Positions 22,902-36,539 are shown, numbered from the stretch's first letter. The stretch is 64,000 bases of DNA from Paramacrobiotus metropolitanus (GCF_019649055.1 NW_026570373.1:124001-188000), one strand, 5' to 3'. Notes: generated from the letters alone by a model not told the origin. Program-made: numbers and translations.

Positions 22902-25900
22902 CTAATAATCATATGGTCTATTGCATCCAGTCAGCCAGTACGTGGTCATCTCGAATGTTCCCTTTATGGCCAGTGTTCCCCGGCGATCGACGCTGTATTC
23001 GGGAAAATTTTCCAGTAAGGTTTTGGATTCCGAACTAACGTGTACACGTCCCGGCAGACCCTGACTGCACATTCGCGAGGCTAAATTGACGGTGTCCCCA
23101 AACCTGCAAAGGAAGGTGTGCACATAGACCAACGAGCTTTCCCAGTTATCATTACTGCGAGTATGCTTACAAACAATAGCGTAGTCTTCTCAGTCCCAGG
23201 ACACCCGCCGCACAGGGACCTGCAAATAGATCAGGCAATCAGCCCCTTATTCCACTTACAGCACAACTGCTAATCTACAAACACTGCAATCCTACCAGAA
23301 TGCAATCCAACCTTAAACCGTAATGCTCTAAGAAAGGTCAGCTGCGACTCGAATTCCATAAGCTTTAAAGCGAAAAAGGCAATCCGCTGAACGTGGTTAT
23401 CACCAATTCTTTCTGGCAATCCGCTGGCCACCTACCAATCCATAACTAGCTAGATATTCTCATTATTGTCCGTTTGTACTCATGTAGCGCATGCTTACGA
23501 ACCAAATACGAATCTCCAACAGCTTCCACTTTGTACACATCGCATCGCGTTGACAGCCGGTCGAAGCAGGCCTCCGTGTCTCCGATCAGACTGATCGTAC
23601 TTTCCGGACTGTTCGCCTCAACAAAATCCACAAAACCCGACAGGTCCGTGAACATCACCGTCACTGAGTCGAACAGCTCAGGCATCACGTCACGACCCAC
23701 ACGTAACTGCTTCACGATTGACCTGTAATTAACGGAAATAATCGAATGCGATCAGAACAGTCTAATGGCCGCGAAACATAGCACTTTGTAATTATCGATG
23801 ATCAAGTTTGCCATTCTAAACATACCGTGGTAAAAATTGACCAATAATCGCATCACACTTGCTCATCTCTTCCTGCAAATTGTATGTCCTGTTTGCTACC
23901 AAATTTTCCAAATCTTCGGAATAATCCGAGAGGCGCTTGTAGATCTTATCAATTAATTTCGTCCGACTAAGCGTGAGTAACGGCGAGATGTCGGCGATGC
24001 GCGACCGCAAACGCGGCATGCTGGGTCGCTGCTGTGGATCGGCAATCCAGCATGACCGCAGCAGACTTTCGAAAGCGGCAAAATTCGTGAATTCAACTGC
24101 GCCGTGGTAAAGGTTGCCATTTCGAGAGACCAACTCGTTTAGTTCGTCTAAAAAACATTAGAGTAAATTACAGTTGTTTAGTGCCTGTGCATGTACCGCA
24201 CATAAAGGTAACCTTTAGTCAATGCTTGAAACTTGTGAAATAACGCTCCATTGGTGAGGATCTCATAGATGATGAACCCGGATGAAAATACATCCAGCGC
24301 TTGCATGGCTTTGGTATCATCGGGATTCGGCTTTTCTTGAGTCAGCCAGTACAGTGGCTCGGTGAGTTCACTGTCACTGACAGGCTCCATTTTCTCGCAA
24401 CTGGTGCACAGCTCAATGCTTAACCGGTCGAATCCGTAATTGGTTATTTTCAGTGTGAAGTGCTTGTCAATCCAGCACGTTAACGGTGTGATGCGACCGT
24501 GATAGCGCAGTGGAGATTGATGCAGAAAGCACAGCGCCTGAAGAAGAAATTTGGCAGTTGCAGTAAGTACCTTTATGGATAATACTTACCTCGAGATAAT
24601 CGACGATGAGCGAGCTTATAAAAGCAAAATCTCTGGTGGCCAGACTGCTGTGTATATCGCGGAGTGTGCCGCGCGGTGGACATTCCGTCGCCGCGCAGAT
24701 CGTGTAGACGCCAGACTTGTCCAGGGATATGGCTATTCCCAGGAACCGGCAGAGATTTTGATGTTCTAATCTGTAGAACTTAAAAACAGCTCACACGTTT
24801 TTGCGGCAGTGCTATTTTTTTCTGAGGCGTTCAGTGGTGCAATGTGTGCTACCTTTCGTAAGAGAACCAGTAGGCTATGATGTGTGGACATTTCTTGGAA
24901 TGTTACGCTGTAGTCACGCCGGCCTATCTTTACCATCCGCACGGATTTTCCACGGTAGACGGCAAATGATTGGTTCGATTCTTGCTGAAAATGGAGCAAT
25001 GGGTCATTTACGGGATGATTAAAGGACGACCTAAGCGCATTCTAAGTGGTGCTAATATTCACCACTTCATTTGTCTGTGAGTCATCGTGTACGTTTTTCC
25101 CTGGACCAGGAGCGAAGAATGTCGAGACGGACGATTGGTGGCGTTTCGCAACGGGAATGCTGGCAATGGTCACCTGCCACCACGGGTCGTACAATATGCG
25201 CTCCACGGTTTTCCGCTTTTCTTTCCTACATTACCCCGAGGTTGCTTTAAACCTACTGAGAAGCTGTATCAGCAAGTCTTAAATTTATTTTATTGACCCA
25301 CCTTATGTAAACCGTCATTGCGACCGCGACTATTACCATTGCTCCAACCAGACTAAGTATGGTGTTTCGTATCAAGCGAGTGTCACCTGTGGCCCATACA
25401 CATACACGACCAAATTCTTGTTAACTGGTTCTAGTTGACGGTTCTTACGCTCTGGTTGGCACACTTTCTTCTGATTCATGTAGCCACAGAATGGCTCGTT
25501 TGGTGGCGGGAAGGTCGCGTTAGCCCATATGGTCAACCTGGTGACCTCTTCCAGGTCATCGAATTTTCCGAGTTTTTGCATAAACGGCTGAAAATGAATG
25601 TTTTATGGAGTAAAACACTGAAACCTGTTCGTGCATGGTAAGAATGGCAAGTTAGCGCCAAACGTCCCAAGTGCGAAAACGGATGTTGTTAAGTATGGGA
25701 AACACGTAGGAATGCATTTGAGCGTGTGCGTACTTACTTGACGGCTGCCGCCGGATGTGAAATATGATATTATGAAATCAGCCCGCCGCTGCCCATTACC
25801 ATCCACGTAGATGGTGCCGCCCCCGTTGTCATCCGTGAAGGTTCGGTTTAACATGTACTTTACCAACGTGATCCCTGTTAAATCAGCTGGGTTTTCTCCA

Positions 25901-28606
25901 GCCGATAAAGAATCATTCAGCGCCTGAAAAAAATTGAAAAAAACAGGAATCTGGACATTTGAAATTTACAACGCAAATCAATTTGATGTTTACTTGGGAA
26001 ACACTTGTAACTGCCAAATACGTGTCCACCAGCGTGATAAACGGCTATAAACGATTACAGGAACATTTCTTTCAAAAACATTTATTCGTACGTTGCCGTT
26101 ATCAACGAACAACTCCCCCACAGTGACCACATACCTGATCGGCAAGCGAATAAGTGAAATTGTAATCCCTCTGCGATCTTTTGACGAATTCACCTCCAAG
26201 CGTTGGGTTGGGACCATCGTAGATATTTCGCGGTTGGACGACCAGAAGCGATTGGAAAGCTTGAAAAGCGACCTGCAAAACGCGTGCTGCACGTGCGGTT
26301 GTTGCCTGCATTGGTAGTGTACAGAAAATCAGCAAAGGTCAACAGATTTATACCTCGTCGTTGCTGTCATTGTAGCGCCAGTGCATAAGTCCGAGCATTT
26401 TATTTTTCATACTTTCCACAGCAATATAGACCTGCGATACAGATAATAAGTAGCAGAACAGATTATAAAGGTTAACGTCACAAATTGCATCTTTTTCAGG
26501 TATTATCATCGTGTGCCACTGCTTACATATTCTCCATTAGTCATTTGTTTTGCAGCTGCAGTGACCTGCAATAAATGTTCTGAGTGGCTATTTCCAAATT
26601 TATCGCATTTTGTTTTTTCGAAATAGGATTTTGTGTTAGTACCAGAAACTCTCGCAAAAATGCCGCATGGCCGAAGTACAGCACAACTGTAAACCGAAGC
26701 ATGTCAAATTAATTAGGACATTGTAATCGCGATATTCCCGTATGTTCCCCGGGAATATTACGGCGCAGCAATTTTCATATATTTTACAGTTATAATATTT
26801 GGCCCGCCATTTAACTAACCTCGGCTGTCTTGGCGTATATCATCCAGAAGGGATGCAAATTGTCCATAGGGCTTCCCCGGTGTCGTGGCAATACTGCGCA
26901 CGGTGATGGACATACTGCGATCCTTCCTGAGCTCACCGAGCAGTGCAGTCGCTAACAGGCTGTAGAACGGCGGCGATGCGGTGTCGATCACGAAAAACAC
27001 CGACGTCCACGCGTATTTGTTGAGGAGCGCCACGTACAACTGCGAGCACTGTGATAAGGGGAAGTAGTTGAGGCCGATCCAGGTGGGATACAGCTGGCGA
27101 TTTCGGATTTGTGGACTGACGGACGTCCTAAAACAACACATGGTGCAAAATTTTTCATTACACACTGACAGAACAAGCCTTGTTATCTCTTATGATATGC
27201 ACTGTAGAGATGGGCATCGGACAAGGTTCCTTTACCCTTATCCTATAATCCTATCCGACACTTTTTGAAATTATCCTTATCCGACCTTTTATCCGAATTT
27301 TTTTTATTTCTTTATACTTATCCTATCCTTATCTGACACTCGGATATCCCAGCATAATCGGATAATTGTCCAAAAAGACAATTTTCAACAAAAACAAAAA
27401 AAATCAGACTCGGCAAATGATTGTCTTAATCCAGTCAAATTATCCATTACGGTTGAACAAAATTTCGATGTTCTTAATTCAGAAGAAGAGTTATGTAAAG
27501 GAGTTATACGACATCGACAGAATCAAATAATAAATTATAACCTCAGTTTTCAATATCGATGAACTTCAGGTTTACGTTAAAACGATGAGATAATGGACTA
27601 GTGCAAATGCGTGAATCATGTTTCATGCTCCGTACAAAAAGCGGATACGAAAGCTGCAGTTTGCTAAATTGTTGCAGCATAACACAAAAGAACAACTGCA
27701 TCTTGGTGCTGCGACAATCTTTAATATTGCAGTGTCACTGCTACCGCTTGTAATTCTTGTAATTTAACAACGTAATTTAATACCGCAAATAAATTATTTC
27801 GATTCTCGGATAAAGTTCGGACAAGCACCCATTATCCGAACCTATCCGTAGGCTACGAGGCGTCATCCTTATCCTAATCCGTATCCGAGCGGTTCGGATA
27901 ATTATCCTTTATCCTATCCGAAATTCGGATTCGGATAGGATAAAATCGGATATTCCTATCCGATGCCCATCTCTAATGCACTGTCGCCGTGAACGGTTTG
28001 CACTATGCACATGTACGATTGTTTTTAATACTGTTTATCAGAAAGACAGCGGAAAAATGATTTGCTTACGTAGAAATCCATACATTGTTCCACTGGGATT
28101 GAAAATACGGCATCTCGGTTGTTTCGACGCAAGCTGCATACGAAACCAAAATTATTTCACTCCAGAAACTATCTAAGAGAATGTATATAACTACTTGTGA
28201 AGTGTTTAACACATTTTTCACCAGCAGTTTTAAGCAAGAAAGTTTCAGGGAAGTGATGATCGGTACCGGGTATGATAAAGACGGTAAGGTCGTTTTTCTT
28301 GCGCTGTCCGTAATGCCATTCCGACACCAGTCTGACGGCATTATCACTCAAATCCGCACAGGTTGTCCGCACTGGATCGGATAAAATGGTCAGATTGAAG
28401 CGCATGGTGGTATTGAATTTGATGGAAACATATTCCGTAGCCACGGATAAAGCGGGCCCCAGATACACCAACGAGCCAAACCCGATGGGCGCCCGGTAAC
28501 AAACAGCCACCACGCTGACGTTGAGCAGGGCGCTTGTGCACATTGCACCATATACGACTGATACGAGCATAATTTGCAAAATATAAGCCATTTGTTTATC
28601 ACGCAT
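22902..28606 (-). CDS. Receptor guanylyl cyclase A (natriuretic-peptide-receptor type), intact
   Basis: Twenty exons with consistent phase give about 1,080 residues: 28267-28606, 28070-28133, 26820-27127, 26643-26686, 26527-26565, 26354-26431, 26135-26305, 25994-26044, 25738-25923, 25449-25587, 25302-25386, 25063-25225 (end less sure), 24853-24984, 24590-24778, 24213-24537, 23826-24147, 23503-23722, 23296-23431, 23171-23219, 22902-23103. Order: signal peptide (YILQIMLVSVVYGAM), ANF-receptor-like ectodomain, one membrane span (SLVGAMVIVAVAMTVYI), kinase-homology domain lacking the HRD aspartate (HGRITPLTCWIDKHFTLK), coiled linker, cyclase domain. The cyclase has both metal aspartates (FTDLSGF, KVEAVGDSY), the guanine-selective E and C (VYKVE, RYC) and the NxxSR pair (VNLASRM). 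Expected to convert GTP to cGMP upon binding an unknown extracellular ligand. Start could also be the Met at 28591. Confidence 0.85.
27205..27975. mobile_element. hAT-type MITE in intron 2 of cyclase gene A
   Basis: 771 bp with terminal inverted repeats beginning TAGAGATGGGCATCGGA. A perfect 8-bp target duplication, ATGCACTG, is at 27197-27204 and 27976-27983. The subterminal DNA is a run of TATCCGA/TCGGATA-type units on both sides, with an AT-rich middle. No coding capacity. An 8-bp duplication with a TAGAGATGGGC-like end is characteristic of hAT elements. Confidence 0.85.
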
Positions 28607-28619
28607 ATTTAGGGGTGGA

Positions 28620-29130
28620 ACGCACTGATCACTACCATGAAGATTAGATTATTTAATAAGCTGCATGCTGATGTCAGCCAAATCCTAACGGTGAAATTGG
28701 GATCGGCTTTCTCCTCTCAGCTGGCTTGTAATCGTCCTGATTGATATTGACAGCTTATATTTTGCGCTTTTAGTTGAATCACCAAACTGAAATGATTCGG
28801 CTGCATCGCCCACGGTAATACAAGTCCCATCAGCAGATCTCGTCACTCGCCATCAGGTACACGTAAAACATTCCCTGCATCCACGCCGTACTTCGTTACT
28901 GCGATCGTTTACTTGGCGGCTTCGATGCTTCGGTGCTCGTATTAGCATGAACCTTTAATACGTATCACGTCATAAGTACAAACTTAGTACTTATGCAGTT
29001 ATAGCTTTCTTACGTGGAACGTGAATAACACACCAACGAACAGCTATAAATAATCGTAATTACAACCGCGCGCTGCATGCTTACACACCGCTAAATAGAT
29101 CGATTAAAAGCTCAGACGGTAATTGTGCAG
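28620..29130 (-). promoter_or_regulatory. 5' flank of cyclase gene A, conserved with other copies
   Basis: This flank shares blocks with the 5' flanks of genes B and C: a CCACGGTAA block near 28813, a CAGCAGAT block, TTACTTGGCGGCTT near 28910 and an ACAGCTATAAATAATCGTAATTAC block near 29040. Whether these blocks are promoter elements or simply duplicated DNA cannot be told from sequence. Confidence 0.35.
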
Positions 29131-29189
29131 AAGTGGGCCAGAAAATAACATCTTAAGTCTGAATTATTACGGGGCGAGAAAGCAGCCAG

Positions 29190-29450
29190 GCTGCGGGAAT
29201 GCGGCTGCGACGGTGTGGGACTGTGACTCTGCGGGAGTGCGGTTCTACGAGGCTGCGGCGCTGCGAGATTGCCACGTTCTGGGACTGCGGAGCTGCGAGA
29301 CTGCTGTGTTGCGGCCTTGCGAAACTGCGGCGCTGCGAGATTGCGGCACTGCGAGACTGCGGCGCTGCAAGCTGGACTTGTGGTGTTGGTGTGTTGCTAA
29401 GCTGAATGCTGCTGAAAGTAGCCGCTGCTGCTGCTGCTGCTGAATGCTGC
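29190..29450. repeat. Degenerate GC-rich tandem repeat and a GCT microsatellite
   Basis: Irregular repeats of CTGCGAGACTGCGGC-like units fill 29190-29385, followed by GCT repeats near 29421-29450. Open frames occur on both strands, as expected of a repeat without stops. I do not regard them as genes. Confidence 0.6.
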
Positions 29451-29479
29451 TGAAAGTTTTTCGAGGAACCCATTGAACG

Positions 29480-30480
29480 GTTGAATTAGTTATAGTCCAC
29501 CGTTTAATTAGACCACCGAGAATTTAGTCTAATGAGCGCCGTCCCTCGTACAAAGAATCCGTATTATTAAATTAACGTTCTGATTATCCAATAAATAGTA
29601 CCACTCTTCAATAAATGCGTTTATTCAATAAATTATTTATCAATATTTTTATTTATTTACATTTTATTTTTAAAATTTTTTTTTTGTTAATGCGTGACCG
29701 TCCCAACGTCGTGACCGATGTCCTATTCTCTTGAAAGCAGAGAACCTTCGCTTCGTTTTGGTTGATAAAATCAGTTAAAATCAGTCTAACGAAAATAAAA
29801 ACAACTTTTAGGCAAAGGCATCTTTTACTGTAGGAGCGTAGAACCCTTTTGATGTAAAAATTAACGAAATGATGATAATTATTGTAATGCGAAGTACAGA
29901 CAGTTGTTACCATGGGTTCAAAACTGGTTGTAAAGTTGCGAAATACCTTAAATTCGTTGCGCAAAAAAAAGCAGCAGAACGAAATCTGTGCCAGCAGCCA
30001 GCAGCCGTGCCAACACCAAAAGGTCACACGTGAACCCAGCTAACGCCAGTGTTTACCGTTGCACGCAGCCATAATGCAAAAATTAGGAGTGTAGAAATAT
30101 GTCGTATAATCGCATTTTGTGAAAATGTTTACTACGTTATTTAAATATGCAAAAATGCCCGCATAATGGGGCCACCTTTCGAAAAGTGTTCAAATGCTTT
30201 ATGATGTTTAAAATGTTTCGTGAAATTCACGTCCAGACTGAAATTTAGAAATTATAAAGTAGGAAGGTAATAACCGCGCTTTGCTCGACCAGCTTTGTAA
30301 TGTTTTTAAATGGTTCCAAATTTAGGAAATGTAAAACTTTTAAATAAGAAGTTAATGGCCGCAATGGTAAGAAGGTAACCTGCCACTTTTTCAAAATACA
30401 CGCAAAAAGTACAAAAAAATAACATTCTTTTTCAAAATACACGAATACGAAAATACATGTAAAATATTTGCCAGGATATG
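29480..30480. other. Intergenic between cyclase genes A and B, no feature supported
   Basis: AT-rich sequence with short open frames in several frames. None has recognisable homology or splice context. Confidence 0.4.
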
Positions 30481-30547
30481 TAACCCGAAGGATGACTTTA
30501 CTGAAAGAATAACTGAAGGAGAATTAATTTCGATTTTCTCAGTTTAT

Positions 30548-30634
30548 CACGAATGCGCAGGCTGCCGCAGTTTCGGAGGCTGCCGCAGTTTCGGAGGCTG
30601 CCGCAGTTTCGCAGGCTGCCGCAGTTTTCAGCCT
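30548..30634. repeat. Tandem repeat, about 21 bp x 4
   Basis: Four copies of a unit close to GGCTGCCGCAGTTTCGGA lie in direct tandem between cyclase genes A and B. Confidence 0.7.
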
Positions 30635-31049
30635 GTGTTGATCTGATATTCCAGGGTCCCCCCTCCCCATAACATAAAAAATAAACATGTATCCATGCAA
30701 CACTGGCCCACTTATGCATTAATGCCGCTCAGACGAATGTCGAAGTCAACTGCAGTCTGTAATATTTTTAAAAATGAACGCCGCAGAAACCCGAATTTGA
30801 CTCAGCGATTCTTCGTAGACAGGTACATATCCGCAACGCAAAACTATCGCACAGCTGCGATTTGATAGGTTTGCTCTTTCATAACCAGCGAGCGGATGCA
30901 TTCTGGTTCCTAGCGATTAGTGCTGTTTCCACAGACATATAATATGCAACTTGCATGCGGTGTATTTGTAACATAGCAAGGTGTATTTGTGTATTGTCCG
31001 TTTTAGCTATCCGGATTCCATCACCGGGTGACCGCGCATTCTTCAGTAA

Positions 31050-34000
31050 TCATATGGTCCCACTGCCAGTCCAACCCGTTAGCCAGTACGTTGTCATTTC
31101 CAACGTACCCTTAATGGCCAATATTCCCCGGCGGTCGACGCTGTATTCAGGAAAGCCTCCCAATAAAGTTCTGGACTCCGAACTGATGTGTATGCGCCCC
31201 GGCAGACCTTGACTACACATTCGCGAGGCTAAATTGACGGTGTCCCCAAATCTGCAAAGGAAGATGTGCAAATAGTCCAACGAGCTTTCCCAGTTCCCCA
31301 TTATTGCGAGAATGCTTACAAACAATAGCGTAGTCTTCTGAGTCCCAGAACACCCGCAGCACAGGGACCTGCAAATGAATAAGCCGGTTATTCTCCTTAC
31401 CGCGCATTACTCATCTACCAGCTTTACATTCTAACCAGAATGTAATCCAACTTTAAAGCGAAGCGTTCGAAGAAAAGTCAGTTGCGACTCGGATTCCATT
31501 AGCTTCAGCGCAAAGAAGGCGATCCGCTGGATGTGATCATTACCAATTCTTTCTGGTAGGCCACTGGCAACCTAAGACAACACTGGTTCAACCCGGTTTG
31601 CACGTTAGTTATATGACACTGTCTGTGACAATATCTGTTAACTTAATTTTATTCTCGCAAACAAACCAAATATGAGTCTCCAACGGCTTCCACTTTGTAC
31701 ACATCGTACCGCGTCGACAACCGGTCGAAGCAGGCTTCCGTTTCGCCGATCAGACTGATCGTACTCTCCGGACTGCTCGCCTCGACAAAATCCACAAACC
31801 CCGATAGGTCAGTGAACATTACCGTTACTGAGTCGAAAAGCTCCGGCATCACGTCGCGACCCACACGTAACTGCTTCACGATTGATCTACAATTTACGGA
31901 AATAATCGAAAGCGATCAGAACAGTCTGATTGCCGCGGAAAGTAGCGCTTTTAATTAATGATAATCAAGTCTCCCATACTAAATTACCTTGGTAAAAATT
32001 GACCAATAATAGCATCACACTTGCTCATCTCTTCCTGCAAATTGTGTGTCCTGATTGCCACCAAATTTTCCAAATCTTCGGAATAATCTGAGATTCGTTT
32101 GTAGATCTTATCAAATAATTTCGTCCGACTAAGCATGAGCAACGGTGAGATGTCCGCGATGCGTGACCGCAGACGCGGCATGCTGGGTCGCTGCTGCGGA
32201 TCGGCAAGCCAGCACGATCGCAGTACACTTTCGAAAGGGGGAAAATTCGAGAACTCCACTGCGCCGTGGTAAATGTTGTCGTTATAAGAGTTCAAAGTAT
32301 ATAATTCGTCTGAAACATTACGACAGATGATCGCAGGTGCATGTGCCGCGGGTTAAGGTTACCTTTGGTTAACGCTTGAAACTTGTGAAATAGCGCTCCA
32401 TTGCTGAGCATCTCGTAGATGATAAACCCCGACGAAAACACATCCACTGCTTGCATGGCTTTAGGATCACTGGGATCCGGCTTCTCCAGCGTCAGCCAAT
32501 ACAGGTGCTCAGTCAGTTCGCTGTAGCTAAGCGGCTCCATGTCCTCACACTTAGTGCACAGCTCGGCGCCTAACTGGTCGAATCCGTAGTTGGTCACTTT
32601 CAGTGTAAAGTGCTTATCAATCCAGCACGCTATTGGTGTAAGGCGACCGTGATAGCGCAACGGAGACTGATGCAGAAAGCACACTGCCTGTTGGAAAACT
32701 GCGTCTACAAAAGTCTTCATGGAACAGTGAGCGGGAAATTTTGTTTTACCTCGAGATAATCGACAATAAGCGAGCTAATAAACGCAAAATCTCTGGTGAC
32801 CAAACTACTGTGTATATCGCGCAGTGTGCCGCGCGGCGGGCATTCTGTCACTGCACAGATCGTAGACATATCCAGTTTGCTCTCGATGATGGCTAATCCC
32901 AGAAACCGGCAAAGATTTTGATGCTCTAATCCGTAGAACTAAATATCACAAACAAATAAACACCTTTGAAATTTTTTATTTGCTGACTCGCTCCGAACGC
33001 TACCTTCCGTAGGAGTACCAACAGACTCCGATGTGTGGACATTTCCAGGAACGTTATGGCGTATTCGCGTTGACACAACTTTACTGACCGGACGGGTTTG
33101 CCCCGGTGAACAGCGAATGTTGGGTGGAAGCCCTGAAAAAACAAAGGCCCTAATTCTCCCAACAATGGAATTTGCGAATAATCTTACTTTAAACGACGGC
33201 TGCGTAGTACTAGACATCGCTTCTTCTGTCGGCATCAAGGAGTCGCGGTGTGGAGCTTTGCTTGGGCGAGGAGCAAAAAATGTCGAGACAGACGATTGGT
33301 AGCGCTTCGCACCGGGAATGCTGTCAAGGGCCAACTGCCACCACGAATCGTACAGTATACGCTCCGCGTTTTTCCGCTTTTCTTTCCTGCGTAAGAGCGC
33401 AGTTACTTTGCGAAAAATCGGAACGTATGCCGGTTGCTGCTCAACATGTACTAACTGCATTTGTAACTGACCAACCTTATGTAAACCGCCGTTGCGACCG
33501 CGACGATCACCAGTGCTCCGACCAGACTCAAAACTGTATTTTGTATCCAGCGATTGTTACCTGTGGTCCATACAAAAACATGACCAATGCCTGTTAGCGG
33601 GTTTACGGTTCTTACGCTCTGGCTGGCAAACTTTCTTCTGGTTCATGTAGCCACAGAATGGCTCGTTCGGTGGCGGGAAGGTCGAGTTAGCCCATGTTGT
33701 CAAGCGGGTGACCTCTGTCAGCTCGTCGGATTTTCCGAGTTTTTGCATAAACGGCTAGAAATCAACGGATTGTATAGCAAAATCGGGCACGCTGTTTAAC
33801 ATTGTAAAACTAGTTAGCATAACCAACTCCAAATACGAGCACTCGTATTAATCATAAGCACATGAGTGACGTAGCAATACAGTACGGGAGCGTACTTACT
33901 TCACGGCTGCCACCGGTCGTGAAATACGATATGGTAAAATCAGCCCGCCGTTGTCCGTTACCGTCCACGTAGATGGTGCCGCCCCCGTTGTCATCCGTGA

Positions 34001-35979
34001 AGGTTCGGTTTAAAATGTACTTGACCAACGTGGTACCGGTTAAATTAGCTGGATCTTCTCCAGCCGATAGAGAATCATTCAGGGCCTGAAAAAAATTAAA
34101 TTCACTGGAATCAGGCGATTTCTGATTTACAACAGCAAATCAGTTACTTGGTCGATGCCTTACTTGGGAAATGCTTGTGACTGCCAGGTACGTGTCCACC
34201 AATGAGATGAACGGCTGTACACAGAAATAAGATAAACTTCTAAAAGTATTACATGGTGTTCAACACTTCTAAAAGTATGGTGTTCAACCAGAAGCGTCAC
34301 ACACCTGATCCACAAGCGAATAAGTGAAATTGTAATCTCTCTGTGATCTTTTAACGAATTCCGCTCCCAGCGTCGGATCGGGACCATCGTAGATGTTTCG
34401 CGGATGAACGACCAAGAGCGATTGGAAAGCTTGAAAAGCGATCTGCACGATGCGTGTTGCACGTGCCACATTTTAGAGACGTGTTGGCAGCAATATAGAG
34501 AGAAAGTAAAGGTCAAAAGAATTGTACCTCGTCACGGCTGTCGTTATACCGCCAGTGCAAAAGTCCCAGCATTTTATTCTTCATAGTTTCCACGGAGATA
34601 TAGACCTACATTATTAGTGGGATGACTACCAGAATAGATCTTAAGGTCATCACAGATTTCCATCTTTCCAGATCCCGGTTGTAATCTGCTTACATATTCT
34701 CCATTAGTCATCTGTCTTTCAGCCGCCGTGATCTAAAAATAATTTTTTTTGAAAGAACTGTTGTCATTGTATGCGTTAAGAAATCGGTTTACCAGAAACT
34801 CCCGTAAAAAGGCCGCGTGTCCAAAATACAGCACAACTGCAACAGAATCATATCAAACCGCATTCGGCATCGGTGAGCACTTCATCATTAGAAGTCCCCG
34901 TCAGCGATAAAAACGGCATTTGTCTAACCGTTTTCTTATATCCGTAGCACAGATAATTGGTTAAATTTCAACTTACTTCGGCTGGCCTGACGTATATCAT
35001 CCAGAATGGCTGCAAACTGTCCATAAGGCTTCCCCAGCGTCGTAGCAATATTGCGCACCGTGATGGACATACTGCGATCCCTCTTGAGATCCCCGAGTAG
35101 TGCAGATGCTAAGGTATAATAGAACGGCGGCGATGCGGTGTCGATCACGAAGAACACCGACGTCCACGCGTATTTGTTGAGGAGTGCCACGTACAACTGC
35201 GAGCACTGCGATAAGGAGAAGTAGTTGGTGGCGATCCAGGTGGGATACAGTTGGCGATTGCGGATTTGAGGACTGACCGACATCCTTAACGTAGGCCTTG
35301 GTTAAAAATTTTACAGCACACTGTGACAGAATATACCTAATTTTCTGTAATGATGATGTGTTTTTGCCAAAGATGGTTTGCACATTTATACGTTTCTTTA
35401 CCGGAAAACGGCGGAAAAATACATTGCTTACGTTGAAATCCATATATTATTCCACTGCGACTGCAAATACGGCATCTCGGTCGTTTCGACGCAGGCTGCA
35501 AAAACCAGAATATCTGAATTATATTTCACCGAACACAGCAGCCATTTGAAAGCAGTTATAGTTATTGAGAAAGTATACGTGTGACACTGTGCGTGTGAGT
35601 TAACACAGTTTTAAATTGCCAACCGACATAACACATCAGTACCGGGTATGATGTAGACGGTAAGGTCGTTCCCCTGGCGCTGTCCGTACTGCCATTCCGA
35701 CACCATCCTGACGGCGTTGTCATTTAAATCCGCACACGTTGTCCGTACCGGATCGGATAAAACGGTAAGATTGAAGCGCATGGTGGTGTTGTACTTGAAA
35801 GAAACGTATTCCGTTGCCACGGATAACGTCGGTCCCAGATACACCAACGAGGTAAACCCGAATGGCGCCTTGTAAGCGACAGCCACTAGGCTGACGTTGA
35901 GCAGGGCGCGGGCGCTCGTGTGCATATTGCGCCGTATATTAGCAGAATTCGCAAATAAGTCATTCGACTACCACCCATA
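31050..35979 (-). pseudogene. Receptor guanylyl cyclase B, signal peptide frameshifted
   Basis: Second cyclase copy, same exon plan as A, TGA stop at 31050. Ectodomain exons run from about 35925 to 33605 (e.g. 34975-35283, 33900-34087). The membrane-span exon (SLVGALVIVAVATAVYI) is near 33480-33562, the kinase-homology domain at about 33135-32365, and the linker plus cyclase at about 32300-31050. All cyclase catalytic residues seen in A are conserved (FTDLSGF, VYKVEAVGDSY, RYC, VNLASRM). The ATG homologous to A's start is at 35979, but a net 8-nt insertion near 35915 puts the hydrophobic leader (TYLRILLIYGAIC) out of frame with the mature protein. The next in-frame ATG, at 35925, gives MHTSARALLNVS with no leader. 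Either a very young pseudogene, or transcription or splicing restores the leader. Confidence 0.7.
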
Positions 35980-35999
35980 TTAAGGGAAGATACATGCTG

Positions 36000-36530
36000 C
36001 CATTAAGCTTAATGATGTATATTAAGCCACTAATTACTAAATATGTCTGCCAAATCTTGACGGTGCATTTTAAGCGGCTTGCTGCTGTCTCGGTTGGCTG
36101 GTATTCATCCTGAATCCTGATTGACATTGACAGCTTGTTTTCTACGCACCACATTGTTGATCGCAAAAATAAAATGCCTCGCAGTGCAATCACCCACGGT
36201 AACTGAAGATCCCGCAGCAGATTCGTTTACTGGCTATCTGGTATGCGTTACACACACTGCTGTATCAAATGCCATCAACGTCGTTCACTGCAGTCGCTTA
36301 CTTGACGGCTTAATACCTGCCTTATATGAAGACGAAACAGAATAGGTATGTTAGGTTTTTAATCGCATTATGTACCATGGCGAGCTTCGCTCAATAAAAA
36401 TCACTCGAATAGGTATTATTTTAATAATTATCGCAATTACAACCGCACGCGCAGCGGACTTTCACACCGCTGAATGCGCTGACTGAAAGGTCAGAGGAAT
36501 GAGGAAGTCTGCTGTAATACATTCCGGAGT
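36000..36530 (-). promoter_or_regulatory. 5' flank of cyclase gene B, conserved with other copies
   Basis: Contains the CCACGGTAACTGAAGA block near 36193, a CGCTTACTTGACGGCTTAA block near 36296, and an AATAATTATCGCAATTACAACCGC-like block near 36428 shared with the flank of gene A. Confidence 0.35.
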
Positions 36531-36539
36531 GTTAATGAT

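Noticed and set aside
29123-29473. Open frames of about 100 codons on both strands.
   Set aside because: They arise from the GC-rich tandem repeat, which lacks stops; no codon or domain signal.
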